A stretch of DNA of 64,000 nt from Planococcus halotolerans (GCF_003289955.1 NZ_QLZR01000001.1:186001-250000), one strand, 5' to 3'; positions 1 through 9,517 are shown, counted from the first letter of the stretch. Translations and numbers: made by a program. Notes: generated from the sequence alone by a model not told the origin.

Positions 1-1
1 A

Positions 2-49
2 ACTTACCCCGAAGGAACCGATAAAGAATACCAGGCATCAGGAAATTGA
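2..49 (+). CDS. C-terminal end of an unidentified protein (partial)
   Basis: An open frame runs in from the left edge and stops at TGA 47-49, giving only the tail TYPEGTDKEYQASGN. A rho-independent terminator follows 10 nt later on the same strand, which supports a real gene end here. Too little sequence to identify the family. Confidence 0.35.
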   Translation, partial: TYPEGTDKEYQASGN

Positions 50-58
50 CCGTGCAAT

Positions 59-90
59 AAACCATCCTCAGCTGGGTGGTTTATTTTTTA
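59..90 (+). terminator. Rho-independent terminator
   Basis: Stem AAACCA(t)CC / GG(g)TGGTTT followed by TTATTTTTTA. It ends the partial + strand gene at the left edge and touches the stop codon of the convergent GNAT gene. Confidence 0.7.
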
Positions 91-933
91 TAGCTTTTTC
101 CAATACTCGATTGTATGAACAGGATTAAAACCGGATTTTCGGTAGACCGTCAGCGCATCATTTTCAGTTTCAACTTCGAGAACTGCACGCTTCTTCCCTT
201 GCTGCATGGCATAATGACGGCACCATAACAAGAAAGCTTTGCCATATCCCTTTCCCTGCTCTACCGGATCTACAGCAAAAGCCGTAATCCAGAGTCCACT
301 TTCGTCTTCTTCTTTTATAAGTGAAGCGCTTGCCACGAGCTCACCCTCCCGTTTCATAACGAAAACTTCTCTATCGTTTTTTTCTATATTGTAGTGGACA
401 ACCGGTAGAATATCTTCATCGAATGCGGCAACCATCAGATTTTCGAGTTTCTCTATTTTTCCATCATAAGGAATGATGGTCAATCCTCCTGGCAATTTAA
501 ATTCTGCCAACGGTTCTGCTTCAAGTTCGATTTCCTTGAAATCCGGCTGATAGCCCAGGCTCGCTATAAAATCTTTTGCCCCTTCTTCTTCTGTAAAAAC
601 AGCAAGCCCCTCTACAGCCTGACGCTGCTGCAATCCGTATGCCACTCCCCCAGCCAGTGCTGAACCGATGGTTAACCGTCTATAGTCAGGATGCACAAGT
701 GCTGACCATTCATACGAATCCAGCCCGATAAGGTCTGCAGCGGCAGCAAAGCCAAGCAATTCATTGTTTTCGGTATAGGCAAGAACAGCGAATCCCGGTA
801 CATCAGCCAGATGCCAACTGGATTCAAATAAAGGTTTACTGTAATCTCTATCGCTCATTTTCAATAGTTCCCGCATATCCTGGATCGTTTCAGAATCCAA
901 GGGAAATGACGCGATTGAAAGAGACAATTCCAT
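88..933 (-). CDS. Tandem GNAT-family N-acetyltransferase
   Basis: Predicted acetyl-CoA-dependent N-acetyltransferase of 281 residues with two GNAT folds. The C-terminal fold (about 150-281) has a clear acetyl-CoA pyrophosphate loop, QGKGYGKAF at about 226-234, and the family ending YRKSGF. The N-terminal fold (about 1-135) has a weaker loop, RRLTIGSALAGG, near residue 85, so it is probably structural or divergent. The ATG at 933 is preceded by AGGTGGG. The substrate cannot be read from sequence; tandem GNATs acetylate small molecules, antibiotics or protein N-termini. It stands alone, with a terminator-like hairpin of the upstream ABC operon between it and the next gene. Family assignment is firm; function is open. 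Confidence 0.85.
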   Translation of the reverse strand: MELSLSIASFPLDSETIQDMRELLKMSDRDYSKPLFESSWHLADVPGFAVLAYTENNELLGFAAAADLIGLDSYEWSALVHPDYRRLTIGSALAGGVAYGLQQRQAVEGLAVFTEEEGAKDFIASLGYQPDFKEIELEAEPLAEFKLPGGLTIIPYDGKIEKLENLMVAAFDEDILPVVHYNIEKNDREVFVMKREGELVASASLIKEEDESGLWITAFAVDPVEQGKGYGKAFLLWCRHYAMQQGKKRAVLEVETENDALTVYRKSGFNPVHTIEYWKKL

Positions 934-1001
934 CTCCGACCCACCTGCCTTTTTTTATTTATCGTATCATACCTGCCATAGGAGATGTTTGAGGAGAAAA
1001 A

Positions 1002-1034
1002 AATCCCGAAGGAAAAATCAATTCCTCCGGGATT
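1002..1034 (-). terminator. Terminator of the ABC exporter operon
   Basis: Stem AATCCCGaaGGAA / TTCCtcCGGGATT; on the minus strand it is followed by a T-rich run. It sits just past the stop codon of the second half-transporter. Confidence 0.75.
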
Positions 1035-1038
1035 CTTT

Positions 1039-2865
1039 CTACAGTTTCGCATCAGTCAGCATTGTGGCATACAGACCGCCTTTTTCAAGTAGCTCGTCCT
1101 GTGTTCCAGCTTCCACCAGCTTGCCCAGTTCCATGACGAAAACCAAATCCGCCTGCCTTACTGTGTTCAACCGGTGAGCTATTACAAAACTCGTTCTGCC
1201 GGCCATCAGCCGCTCAAGTGCTTCCTGAATTTTTAATTCGGTCACAGTATCGATGCTGCTGGTGGCCTCATCAAGAAGAAGAATGACCGGGTCTGCAATC
1301 AAAGCACGCGCAATGGACAGCAATTGTTTCTGTCCCTGTGAAATCATGGAACCGTCTCCTTCGAGAATTGTATCGTAGCCGTTCGGCAGTTTTTGGATGA
1401 AGTCATGGGCATTTGCTTTCTTCGCAGCTTCAATGACCTCTTCTTCAGTTGCATCCAGTTTGCCATAGCGGATATTGTCGTAAACAGACGTTTCGAATAG
1501 GAATGGATCCTGCAGCACAAAAGCGATCTGCTTTCGAAGCGTTTCACGGGGCATTGATGAAATCGGCGTACCGTCTATCCGGATTTCACCTTCATTGGCA
1601 TCATAAAACCTTGCCAGCAATTGCATAATTGTCGTTTTTCCTGCACCGGTCGCACCGACTAAAGCTGCAGTCTGCCCGACAGCGACTGAAAAGCTGACAT
1701 TACGGATCGTCCACTCTTCTTCAGCGCCTTCGTATTTGAAAGAGACATTGTCGAATTCGACTTCGCCCGAAAACTCTTTGTCTACATTTTTCACCAAACC
1801 ATCTTTTTCTTCCGTTTCATCCATGATGGCGAAAACCCGTTCCGCTCCGGCAATCGCCGATAGCACGGTATTAAACTGGTTGGCCAGATCGTTCAGCGGT
1901 CTGGTGAACTGGCGGGAGTATTCCGTGAATATCACAATAACCCCGATCGATACGGCTCCGTTCAATGCCAGAAGACCGCCTACCCCTGCTACAATGGCAA
2001 AACTTCCGTTATTTAAAAAGTTCATCACTTTCGGTATGAACCCAGCATAGGTCCATGCCCAGAAACCGGCACGCCGCAGCCGTTCGCTTTTCACGAGAAA
2101 TTCATCCATCACCCGTGGTTCCTGAGAAAACGCTTTGACGATTTTCTGGCCGGAAATGGTTTCTTCAATCATTCCGTTCAAATCGCCGACTGCCCTTTGC
2201 TGTTCTTTATACAATCGCCCTGTCCGTTTTGTAATCCACTGCACAGAAACATACATGAGCGGAATGATGAAAAATGTCAATACAGTCAGCAGCGGGCTCA
2301 GCAGGAACATGACTACAGCTGTACCCGTCAGCGTAAGAATACTCGAGAATACCTGAATAAATGATGTATTCAATGTGGTTGAAACGTTCTCGACATCGTT
2401 CGTCATGCGGCTCATCAATTCTCCATGCTGCCGCTTATCGAAGAAAGATACAGGAAGTTTCTGAAAGTGACTGAACAAGCCTGTGCGCATTCGATATATT
2501 ACCTGCTGGGCGATTCCGACCATCCAATAATTCTGCAGATACAGTGAAACGGAATGTCCGATATAAATTAATACAAGCCACGCAATAACAACACCCATTC
2601 CGCTAAATTGTTCAGGGATGATGTATTGGTCGATTAAGACCCGTCCGACAAGATAAGGCCCCAGAAGGGCTAAAGCCGAACTGACAAAAACCAGGGCGAG
2701 GACGACTATCAACAGGAAACGCTGTTCATCGACCAATTTCCAAATCCGCAGCAAGGTGGATTTCCAGTTATCCGCCCGCTCTGTTTTCTTATCAGCATCT
2801 TTTTTTAAGTCTTCTTTTTTGATCAGCGGTTCATACCCGAAAGGGCGACGAATGGCATCAAACAT
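1039..2865 (-). CDS. ABC exporter half-transporter with the consensus catalytic site (YfiC-like)
   Basis: Half-size ABC exporter of 608 residues: a six-helix membrane domain (about 50-340), then a nucleotide-binding domain with Walker A GATGAGKTT at about 404-412, Walker B LLLDEATSS with catalytic Glu at about 533 and the H-loop VIAHRLNT at about 564. Its signature loop is SQGQKQ rather than LSGGQ. The ATG at 2865 lies 8 nt after AGGAGGT; an ATG at 2871 in the same frame is too close to that site. The start overlaps the stop of the upstream half-transporter by 8 nt, so the two are translationally coupled. The pair resembles B. subtilis YfiB/YfiC and BmrC/BmrD. Exported substrate (drug, lipid or peptide) is unknown. 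Confidence 0.9.
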   Translation of the reverse strand: MFDAIRRPFGYEPLIKKEDLKKDADKKTERADNWKSTLLRIWKLVDEQRFLLIVVLALVFVSSALALLGPYLVGRVLIDQYIIPEQFSGMGVVIAWLVLIYIGHSVSLYLQNYWMVGIAQQVIYRMRTGLFSHFQKLPVSFFDKRQHGELMSRMTNDVENVSTTLNTSFIQVFSSILTLTGTAVVMFLLSPLLTVLTFFIIPLMYVSVQWITKRTGRLYKEQQRAVGDLNGMIEETISGQKIVKAFSQEPRVMDEFLVKSERLRRAGFWAWTYAGFIPKVMNFLNNGSFAIVAGVGGLLALNGAVSIGVIVIFTEYSRQFTRPLNDLANQFNTVLSAIAGAERVFAIMDETEEKDGLVKNVDKEFSGEVEFDNVSFKYEGAEEEWTIRNVSFSVAVGQTAALVGATGAGKTTIMQLLARFYDANEGEIRIDGTPISSMPRETLRKQIAFVLQDPFLFETSVYDNIRYGKLDATEEEVIEAAKKANAHDFIQKLPNGYDTILEGDGSMISQGQKQLLSIARALIADPVILLLDEATSSIDTVTELKIQEALERLMAGRTSFVIAHRLNTVRQADLVFVMELGKLVEAGTQDELLEKGGLYATMLTDAKL

Positions 2866-4585
2866 ATTCATCCACCTCCTCTTCCTGTTGCGACAAAGCA
2901 ATCTTTCTGTATAGCTCCGAGTCTTCGAGCAATTCTTCATGCGTGCCATAAGCAGAAATCTCTCCTTCTTCCAATAGAAGAATATGGTCCGCGCGCATTG
3001 CTGTACGAATTTTCTGCGTGACCACGAGCATCGTCGCTTTTTCCTGCTCCAACTCCTGCCATAATGCGGCTTCTGTCTTCACATCCAATGCACTTGTGCT
3101 GTCATCCAGTATTAAAATAGATGGCTTGCGCACCAGTGCACGCGCTATAGACAGACGCTGTTTCTGCCCGCCGGAAAGATTGACTCCTTTTTGCCCGACA
3201 CGTGTGTAATAACCTTTCGGAAAACGTTCCACCGTGTCATGTATTTGTGCTTTGACAGCGGCATCCGACAATTCTTCCTGCTGAGCCTGTTCTTTGCCCC
3301 AGGAAAGATTATCCGAAATGGTCCCCGTAAATAACAGGGATTGCTGAGGAACAATACCTATTGTTTTTCTTAATGCACTAAGTGACCACTCTCTTACATC
3401 TCTTCCATGAATCAATACCCGTCCGCCACTGACATCATAGAAACGGGGAATCAGCTGAAGCAAGGAAGACTTACCGGAACCCGTAGCACCCATAATAGCC
3501 AATTTTTCATTGGGTTTGATATGGAACGACAGATTTTTCAACACTGGAATCGTTGTTCCCGGATAAGTGAATGAAACATTGTCGAATACAATATCGCCTC
3601 GGCGCAGCAATTTCTCTTCGCCTTTTGTATCTTTTTCACGCACGTCTTCAGCCAGAAGAATTTCCTCGATGCGTTCAGACGATGCTTTCGACCGCGCAAA
3701 AGCCATGATGATAAAAGAGAACATCGAGAAAGCTCCTGTCATTCGCATCGCGTAGTTGACGATTGCCACCAATTCACCGATTTGTGCATCACCACTCCGG
3801 ATTTCAAAAGCTCCAAACCATAAGACAGCCAACAGCGATAAGTTCATGCCAAACAACAAAATCGGCAGAATGATTTCCATGATCCGGAATGCTTTGACCG
3901 TATCGGTTTTTAATGAGCCGGCCACTTCCGAAAATCGATTGGCTTCATATTTGCCCCGCAAATAAGCTTTGATCAAACGGACAGCCTGCAGATTTTCCTG
4001 TACCATCCGATTGACCCGATCCAGCCTTTGCTGCACAAAACTAAAATAAGTAACGCCTTTTTTTACCATTATATAGAGGAAAGCCAAAAGAATCGGAAAA
4101 ACAACTACCAGATAAATCGCCAATTTTGGATTGACCACAAAAGCCATAATCATACTGCCGATGACCAGCAGCGGAGCGCGCAGCATGATGCGCAAACTCA
4201 TGAAAAGAATCTGCTGAACCAGTGTGACATCACTGGTAAGCCGCGTAATCAGCCCGGACGCCGGGAATTTATTGAACATCGCAAGTGAGAACGATTGGAT
4301 GCGCCCATATACGGACCTCCGCAGATCAAAAGAGAAACTCTGTGATACATGGGCTGCGAAATAGGAATTGGCAACCCCTGAAGCAAAGGCCACCAATGAC
4401 AGTACCATCAGCAAAATGCCGAGCTGAATAATCACATCCCTGTCGCCGGCTACAATGCCGTCATCAATGATGCCCGCGATAACCAACGGCTGCATCAGTT
4501 CCACAGCCAATTCCAATAACATGAGAATTAATGCGATCACTATATAAAATGTATAGGGTTTAGCGTAGGAAAATACAGTTTTCAA
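2858..4585 (-). CDS. ABC exporter half-transporter with a degenerate ATP site (YfiB-like)
   Basis: Partner subunit of 575 residues, close to B. subtilis YfiB in length. Six membrane helices are followed by an ATPase domain with Walker A GATGSGKSS (ends at about 374) and a normal LSGGQ at about 470. Walker B reads LILDDSTSA, so Asp replaces the catalytic Glu at about 495, and the H-loop reads VVTQKI with Gln in place of His. These losses pair with the altered signature of the partner, giving one dead and one live ATP site in the dimer. The start is TTG at 4585, 8 nt after AGGAGG; longer frames to 4714 lack a ribosome site and a conserved product. First gene of a two-gene operon. Confidence 0.9.
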   Translation of the reverse strand: MKTVFSYAKPYTFYIVIALILMLLELAVELMQPLVIAGIIDDGIVAGDRDVIIQLGILLMVLSLVAFASGVANSYFAAHVSQSFSFDLRRSVYGRIQSFSLAMFNKFPASGLITRLTSDVTLVQQILFMSLRIMLRAPLLVIGSMIMAFVVNPKLAIYLVVVFPILLAFLYIMVKKGVTYFSFVQQRLDRVNRMVQENLQAVRLIKAYLRGKYEANRFSEVAGSLKTDTVKAFRIMEIILPILLFGMNLSLLAVLWFGAFEIRSGDAQIGELVAIVNYAMRMTGAFSMFSFIIMAFARSKASSERIEEILLAEDVREKDTKGEEKLLRRGDIVFDNVSFTYPGTTIPVLKNLSFHIKPNEKLAIMGATGSGKSSLLQLIPRFYDVSGGRVLIHGRDVREWSLSALRKTIGIVPQQSLLFTGTISDNLSWGKEQAQQEELSDAAVKAQIHDTVERFPKGYYTRVGQKGVNLSGGQKQRLSIARALVRKPSILILDDSTSALDVKTEAALWQELEQEKATMLVVTQKIRTAMRADHILLLEEGEISAYGTHEELLEDSELYRKIALSQQEEEVDEYV

Positions 4586-4761
4586 GGGAATTGCCTCCTG
4601 AACATTTCGAAACTCGAATCTTTTATGTTGACTATTATTACATAATATTTTGATAACGGGTAGTTTTTTAAATTGATCCGCTGGAAAATCCGTTTGGATT
4701 TGTTGATAAGCCACTCAAAAATAAAGGGACAACTAAAAGAAAACCACCATTTAAACAGCCA

Positions 4762-4793
4762 AAGGTTAAATTTAGGTTAAAAAATTTAACCTT
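4762..4793. promoter_or_regulatory. Perfect 12-bp inverted repeat, candidate operator
   Basis: AAGGTTAAATTT, 8 nt, then AAATTTAACCTT, in the AT-rich gap between the divergent ABC exporter and phosphatase genes. There is no T-run typical of a terminator on either side. The half-site GGTTAA recurs at 4775 and 4864 and inside the palindrome at 4899. Confidence 0.45.
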
Positions 4794-4898
4794 GAAAATA
4801 TATAATTAAATATTCAATTTATTCAGATAAAATACTTTATTTTGAAATTTTCTGTGTTAATATGGTTAAAAAGATTTACATAATAATGTATTTCTTTA

Positions 4899-4913
4899 GC
4901 TGGTTTAACCAGC
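4899..4913. promoter_or_regulatory. 15-bp palindrome upstream of the SLH phosphatase
   Basis: GCTGGTTTAACCAGC is a perfect palindrome 67 nt before the start codon, carrying the same GGTT(T)AACC core as the inverted repeat 110 nt further upstream. It is probably the binding site of a dimeric regulator; the regulator is not identifiable here. Confidence 0.45.
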
Positions 4914-4979
4914 AATGACTTTTGTCGCATGCCACAATCACTTAAATGCAATTCTATCAAACATTTTAGGAGGATGAGT

Positions 4980-7304
4980 ATGAAGAAGATTCTTTCTGTT
5001 TCGCTGGCAACAGTTCTGGTTGCATCCACTTTGCCATCCCTGTCTTTCGCCGCCACTAATGTTGGCCAAGGAGAAGTCTCGAGTATCGCCCCTGCGGACC
5101 ACGCAAAAAACGTTGACCGCAATGCAGTCCTAGAGGCCGTCATTAAAGATCCAAATGGTTCGTCTTTGAAAACCGTCGATTTTATGGAAGGTTTTACATA
5201 TGACTATGCCAGCAGCAACAATGTAAATGGTTTCTTTGGTACCTCCGACTCTGATCCATTAACATCTCCCCTCGGCGGTACCGCATTTACCGATTCAAAT
5301 AAAGGCGAGGCAGCTGTTGCTGATGGTAATTATGCTGTTACAGATGCACAAGGAGCCTACCCTTACCACCGGTTTGAAGTCGACGTTTCCAAACATCTTG
5401 AAGCCGGAAACGAAATCGAGTTGAGTTGGCAAGGGAAAACTTCGGCAGAAGGCAAACTTATCCTTTCAGCCTGGGATTATACCGCAGGTAAATGGGTCGT
5501 GCTGGAAGATGAAACAGCCAATCAGGGCGGCAATATCGTATTTTCCAAAGTACTGGCTGACAGCAAATTCTTCCAGAACGGAAAAGTGCAGGCGATGGTG
5601 CATGATGCCGCTGCGTCCAAGGATGCTGTCGTTGACAATAGCAAGTTCACAATGGCGTGGTTTACTGACACTCAATTCTACGCAGCTGAAAAACCCGAAG
5701 TCTGGACTTCGATGACTAACTGGATGATCGAAGAATACAGCAAAGGAAGATTCGGCTATGTTATCAATTCAGGTGACCTCGTTAATATCTCTACAGATCT
5801 TGACCAATGGGCAGTCGCCGATGAAAACCTGACAAGAATGGATGAAGCCAATATTCCATATGGCGTCATGGCCGGAAACCGGGATGTCGTTAACCAGGAT
5901 ACGATGGAAATCGACTATACGAATTTCTGGACGTATGCCGGCAAAGACCGATACGAGGGCAAACCATGGTACGGTGAGCAGATGGACAATAACCGGAACC
6001 ATTATGATCTCTTCTCCTTTGGTGCACACGATTTCATCATCCTTTATCTTGGATACGGAAAAGTGCGGGAAGACGAAACGATTCAGTGGACCAACCAAAT
6101 GCTTGCGAAACACTCAGATAAAAACGCAATATTGGTCGTGCACAATTACTTGTCCCCAGGTGGTTACAGATCACAAGACGGGACTTATATCTTCGATAAT
6201 GTGGTTAGAAAAAGTCCAAACGTAAAAATGGTACTCGGTGGTCATTATTTCGGCGCTGACCGTGAAATCCGAACTGTCACCGATCCGGACGGCACCACAC
6301 GCGAAATTTTGGAAGTCCTGTCAAATTATCAAGGGAAAGACGGAGCGGAAGGCTATATGCGACTGCTAACTTTTGACCCTGCGACGGACACAGTGGATTT
6401 CGACACGTACTCTCCTTACCACGATGATTATAATTATTTTGAAGACGGCAGTGACGACTTTACTGAAGGTTATAAACTGGAGCCGACAGAAGCTGTAGAA
6501 GTTCCGGCAGTTCGTCAGATTGCAACTGATTATATCGCTGTAAACGTCTTTACCGATGATGTGATCGGTTCGGTCAGCAACCTGGCTTCCGGAAACAAAG
6601 CTTCAGTTGAATGGAATGAACTCGAGCCTTTAACTCAATACTTCTGGTACGTAAATATTACAAATGCTTCTGACCAGAAAAAAACATCGAAAATATATCG
6701 ATTCACGACAAATGACGCTGCGCTGCCGGAGCCGGGAGAACCTGACCCAGATGAGCCAATCGAATCTTCCTTCCCTGATATTATAGGAACTAAATATGAA
6801 TGGGCACTCGATGAGATTGAAGCGATGGTTGCACGCGGTATTATTACTGGTCAAGAAGACGGTACTTTTAAACCAGGCAACAGCATCCAAAGACAGCACG
6901 TTGCTTTGATGTTCACCAAGGCTATCGATTTAAATAAAGTGGTACCTCCCACTCCATTCGCCGATGTTCCTAAAACATCCAGATTTTATGATGAAATTAT
7001 GGCAGTTCAAGAGGCAGGGATTTTTGTAGGTAACCAAAATAAATTCTATCCTATTGAAAAAATGACACGCGCTGAAATGGCGAAGGTATTGGTAGTGGCG
7101 TTTGACATCGAATTAACAGGTACACATCCCTTCACCGACGTCCCGGCCAACCATTGGGCAGCAAAATATATCGGTCCGCTTTACAGCTCAGGGATTACTG
7201 CAGGGAAGAGCAAAACCATATTTGATTTAAATGGTGAAGTGTCTAGAGCAGAGTTCGCCGCCTTCATGTACCGGGCTTTGGAATACAAAGAAAAAAATCA
7301 ATAA
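4980..7304 (+). CDS. Secreted calcineurin-like phosphoesterase with three SLH domains
   Basis: Predicted exported metallophosphoesterase of 774 residues held on the cell wall. A signal peptide (about 1-27, ending LSFA-AT) precedes a region of unknown fold. The metallophosphatase core shows FTDTQFY (about 228), NSGDLVN (263), GNRD (299), VVHNYLS (387) and GGHYFGADRE (419). The usual GNHD is GNRD here, which removes a canonical metal-site His. A fibronectin-like linker and a Pro/Glu-rich hinge lead to three SLH repeats starting at about 598, 659 and 717, which bind pyruvylated secondary wall polymer. The ATG at 4980 follows AGGAGG; upstream in-frame codons lack one. Substrate unknown; scavenging of extracellular phosphate esters is a reasonable guess. 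Confidence 0.88.
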   Translation: MKKILSVSLATVLVASTLPSLSFAATNVGQGEVSSIAPADHAKNVDRNAVLEAVIKDPNGSSLKTVDFMEGFTYDYASSNNVNGFFGTSDSDPLTSPLGGTAFTDSNKGEAAVADGNYAVTDAQGAYPYHRFEVDVSKHLEAGNEIELSWQGKTSAEGKLILSAWDYTAGKWVVLEDETANQGGNIVFSKVLADSKFFQNGKVQAMVHDAAASKDAVVDNSKFTMAWFTDTQFYAAEKPEVWTSMTNWMIEEYSKGRFGYVINSGDLVNISTDLDQWAVADENLTRMDEANIPYGVMAGNRDVVNQDTMEIDYTNFWTYAGKDRYEGKPWYGEQMDNNRNHYDLFSFGAHDFIILYLGYGKVREDETIQWTNQMLAKHSDKNAILVVHNYLSPGGYRSQDGTYIFDNVVRKSPNVKMVLGGHYFGADREIRTVTDPDGTTREILEVLSNYQGKDGAEGYMRLLTFDPATDTVDFDTYSPYHDDYNYFEDGSDDFTEGYKLEPTEAVEVPAVRQIATDYIAVNVFTDDVIGSVSNLASGNKASVEWNELEPLTQYFWYVNITNASDQKKTSKIYRFTTNDAALPEPGEPDPDEPIESSFPDIIGTKYEWALDEIEAMVARGIITGQEDGTFKPGNSIQRQHVALMFTKAIDLNKVVPPTPFADVPKTSRFYDEIMAVQEAGIFVGNQNKFYPIEKMTRAEMAKVLVVAFDIELTGTHPFTDVPANHWAAKYIGPLYSSGITAGKSKTIFDLNGEVSRAEFAAFMYRALEYKEKNQ

Positions 7305-7317
7305 CGGTTTAATTAGT

Positions 7318-7364
7318 AAATCAGCAGCTTGCCGTATAACTACGGTACAGCTGCTGATTTTTAT
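7318..7364 (+). terminator. Terminator of the SLH phosphatase gene
   Basis: Stem AAATCAGCAGCT / AGCTGCTGATTT with an inner CCGTA/TACGG helix, followed by TTTATTC. Confidence 0.85.
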
Positions 7365-7496
7365 TCTCTATTCAAATATTTTATAGTCATAAATTCACTA
7401 TTTCCCTAAAATAAAACATGAATGTTTTGAAAAGGATGACTATATGTATTTTCTCCCCTATAATGAGAGTAGACTTAGGAGAAGGAGCGTTATGGA

Positions 7497-9509
7497 ATGA
7501 GTGAATTGCAAGAACTACTGGCTGATAATCTCGTTTTCAACCATATCCCTTTTCCCATTATCATTATGAACGAGAATGGCCAAGCCGTTTGGTGCAGCCG
7601 CCATGCAGAAAGAGTATTCCAAATAGAGTCGGATTCTGTCAAAGGACAGATAAGCCCTTATATGAATCCTGATAAAGCTGCTCAATATAAGTGTTCATGG
7701 GAAAAGATAATAAACAGCAAAGATCCGATACGCCTTGAAGAAGTTGAAATTGAACTTGGCAACGGGACACTGACATATACAACCGTTGTGACGAAGGTTT
7801 TTAAATCCGGAAAAGAAAAGTTTATACTTACTATTTTTGAAATGGATGAAACCCAACAAGCCGACTCCCCTGCAAGGGAACTTGAGAGCTTGCGAAGCGG
7901 TTTGGATGAGTCCTTTATGATGCTTTATTTTGATGAAGAATTCCTGATCACCTACGCTAACCCGCATTTCCTGAAGTTAAGTAAATGGACGCCGAAGCGG
8001 ATTCTTGGAAAGCCTATTTGGCAAATGTTCGGGGATACGGAAGAAGACCATCAGATAATCGAAGAATTAATGGAAACCTTGAAAAAAGGTGAAGTATGGA
8101 ACGGTGAAGCCAAAAAAGTAAAGAAAGACGGGGACTTCTACTGGGTGGATTTAACAGCCATTCCTATGATACTTACCGGTTCTGAAACTTACTACATATT
8201 TTTGGAGAAAGATATTACTGAAGCTAAAGAAACCCAGCACCATCTGGAACAAATTGCATTTATCGATTCCGTTACCGGATTGGAAAATCGCCATCGCCTT
8301 GAACAGGTGGTCAATGAATTTATCGAAGAACGAAAGCATTTTTCATTTGTATTCTTCGATATCGACCATTTTTACACTTTGCGTGATGTTTCCAATATTG
8401 ATACAGAAAAAGAATTGCTGATTGAGTTCACGAAAAGGCTGCGCATGTATTTCTCGGATTCCTTGATTACGAGAACCGGCTTGCATGAATTTGCATTAGT
8501 TACTCCTTTGAGCCAATGGTTCATCGAAGGCTTCCTTGCTTACCTGCAACAGCATCCCATTTACATTCAGGGAACTGCAATTCCATTGACGGTAAGCGGT
8601 GCTGTCACCCGCTATCCGGAAGACCAGCAAACTTTTGTACATCTTATGAAAGCTTCAAATGCCACCATCAAAAAAATCAAGGAACGCGGCGGCAGTGCCA
8701 TTTCAGCGCTGACTGCCGACGACCATGAACGCTTGAACCGTAAAGCACTGATCGAACGCCGACTGATCCATGCGCTTGATAAGAAAAATCTGGAGGTTCT
8801 TTATCAGCCACAGATCAATTTGAAAACCGGTGACGTCGAAGGCGTTGAAGCGCTCGTCCGCTGGCAGGACACAGAAGCAGGGATTGTATCGCCAGATGAA
8901 CTCATTCCGATTGCAGAAGAAAACGGCATGATTCATGAAATCGGTAAATTCGTTATCGAAACTGTCTGCCGCCAGCTCAAGGACTGGACATCACGCAACA
9001 TCCCGATGAATGTCAGCATCAACTCGTCCATCCGGGAATTCCGCGATAAAGATATGGCACGATTATTTATGGAACATCTGACCATCAACGGCTGTGATGC
9101 CAACCGGCTGACAATCGAAATCACCGAAAAATTCGCTTTGGAAGCGGAAGCAGAACATTCGATAGTACGCCAGATGAAACAGTTGAATCAAAAAGGAATC
9201 TCATTCTCTTTGGATGATTTCGGAACCGGTTATGCATCATTCCGCTATATGCTGCTTTTGCCGATTTCCAGTTTGAAAATCGATAAGGATATTATCCAAT
9301 CGATTACGCAGCAGGAAAAGATGCAAAAACTGATCAATGGAATGATCCAGTTCGGCAAATCGCTTGATCTGCAGGTAGTTGCTGAAGGTGTGGAAACAAA
9401 AGAGCAGCTTGAACTATTGAGAGTCATGGATTGTGACAGTATCCAGGGTTATATTACTGGGCATCCAATGACAGCAAACGAATTGGAAACCTGGCTGAAG
9501 CATTCATAG
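7497..9509 (+). CDS. PAS-PAS-GGDEF(degenerate)-EAL cyclic-di-GMP phosphodiesterase
   Basis: Cytosolic signalling protein of 670 residues. Two PAS-like sensor domains (about 13-115 and 140-250) precede a GGDEF domain whose active site reads GLHEF near 328, so diguanylate cyclase activity is very unlikely. The EAL domain (about 425-670) keeps EALVRW (450), the metal Glu in TIEITEKF, DDFGTGY (572), KIDKD and AEGVET, so hydrolysis of c-di-GMP to pGpG is predicted, with the dead GGDEF domain perhaps binding GTP as an allosteric input. No membrane segments. The ATG at 7497 follows a GAAGGAG site. Single-gene unit with terminators on both sides. Confidence 0.9.
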   Translation: MSELQELLADNLVFNHIPFPIIIMNENGQAVWCSRHAERVFQIESDSVKGQISPYMNPDKAAQYKCSWEKIINSKDPIRLEEVEIELGNGTLTYTTVVTKVFKSGKEKFILTIFEMDETQQADSPARELESLRSGLDESFMMLYFDEEFLITYANPHFLKLSKWTPKRILGKPIWQMFGDTEEDHQIIEELMETLKKGEVWNGEAKKVKKDGDFYWVDLTAIPMILTGSETYYIFLEKDITEAKETQHHLEQIAFIDSVTGLENRHRLEQVVNEFIEERKHFSFVFFDIDHFYTLRDVSNIDTEKELLIEFTKRLRMYFSDSLITRTGLHEFALVTPLSQWFIEGFLAYLQQHPIYIQGTAIPLTVSGAVTRYPEDQQTFVHLMKASNATIKKIKERGGSAISALTADDHERLNRKALIERRLIHALDKKNLEVLYQPQINLKTGDVEGVEALVRWQDTEAGIVSPDELIPIAEENGMIHEIGKFVIETVCRQLKDWTSRNIPMNVSINSSIREFRDKDMARLFMEHLTINGCDANRLTIEITEKFALEAEAEHSIVRQMKQLNQKGISFSLDDFGTGYASFRYMLLLPISSLKIDKDIIQSITQQEKMQKLINGMIQFGKSLDLQVVAEGVETKEQLELLRVMDCDSIQGYITGHPMTANELETWLKHS

Positions 9510-9517
9510 GCAAATAA

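Noticed and set aside
7459-7464. TATAAT before the EAL gene
   Set aside because: A good -10 box but no -35 at 16-18 nt and no extended -10, so it is not listed as a promoter.
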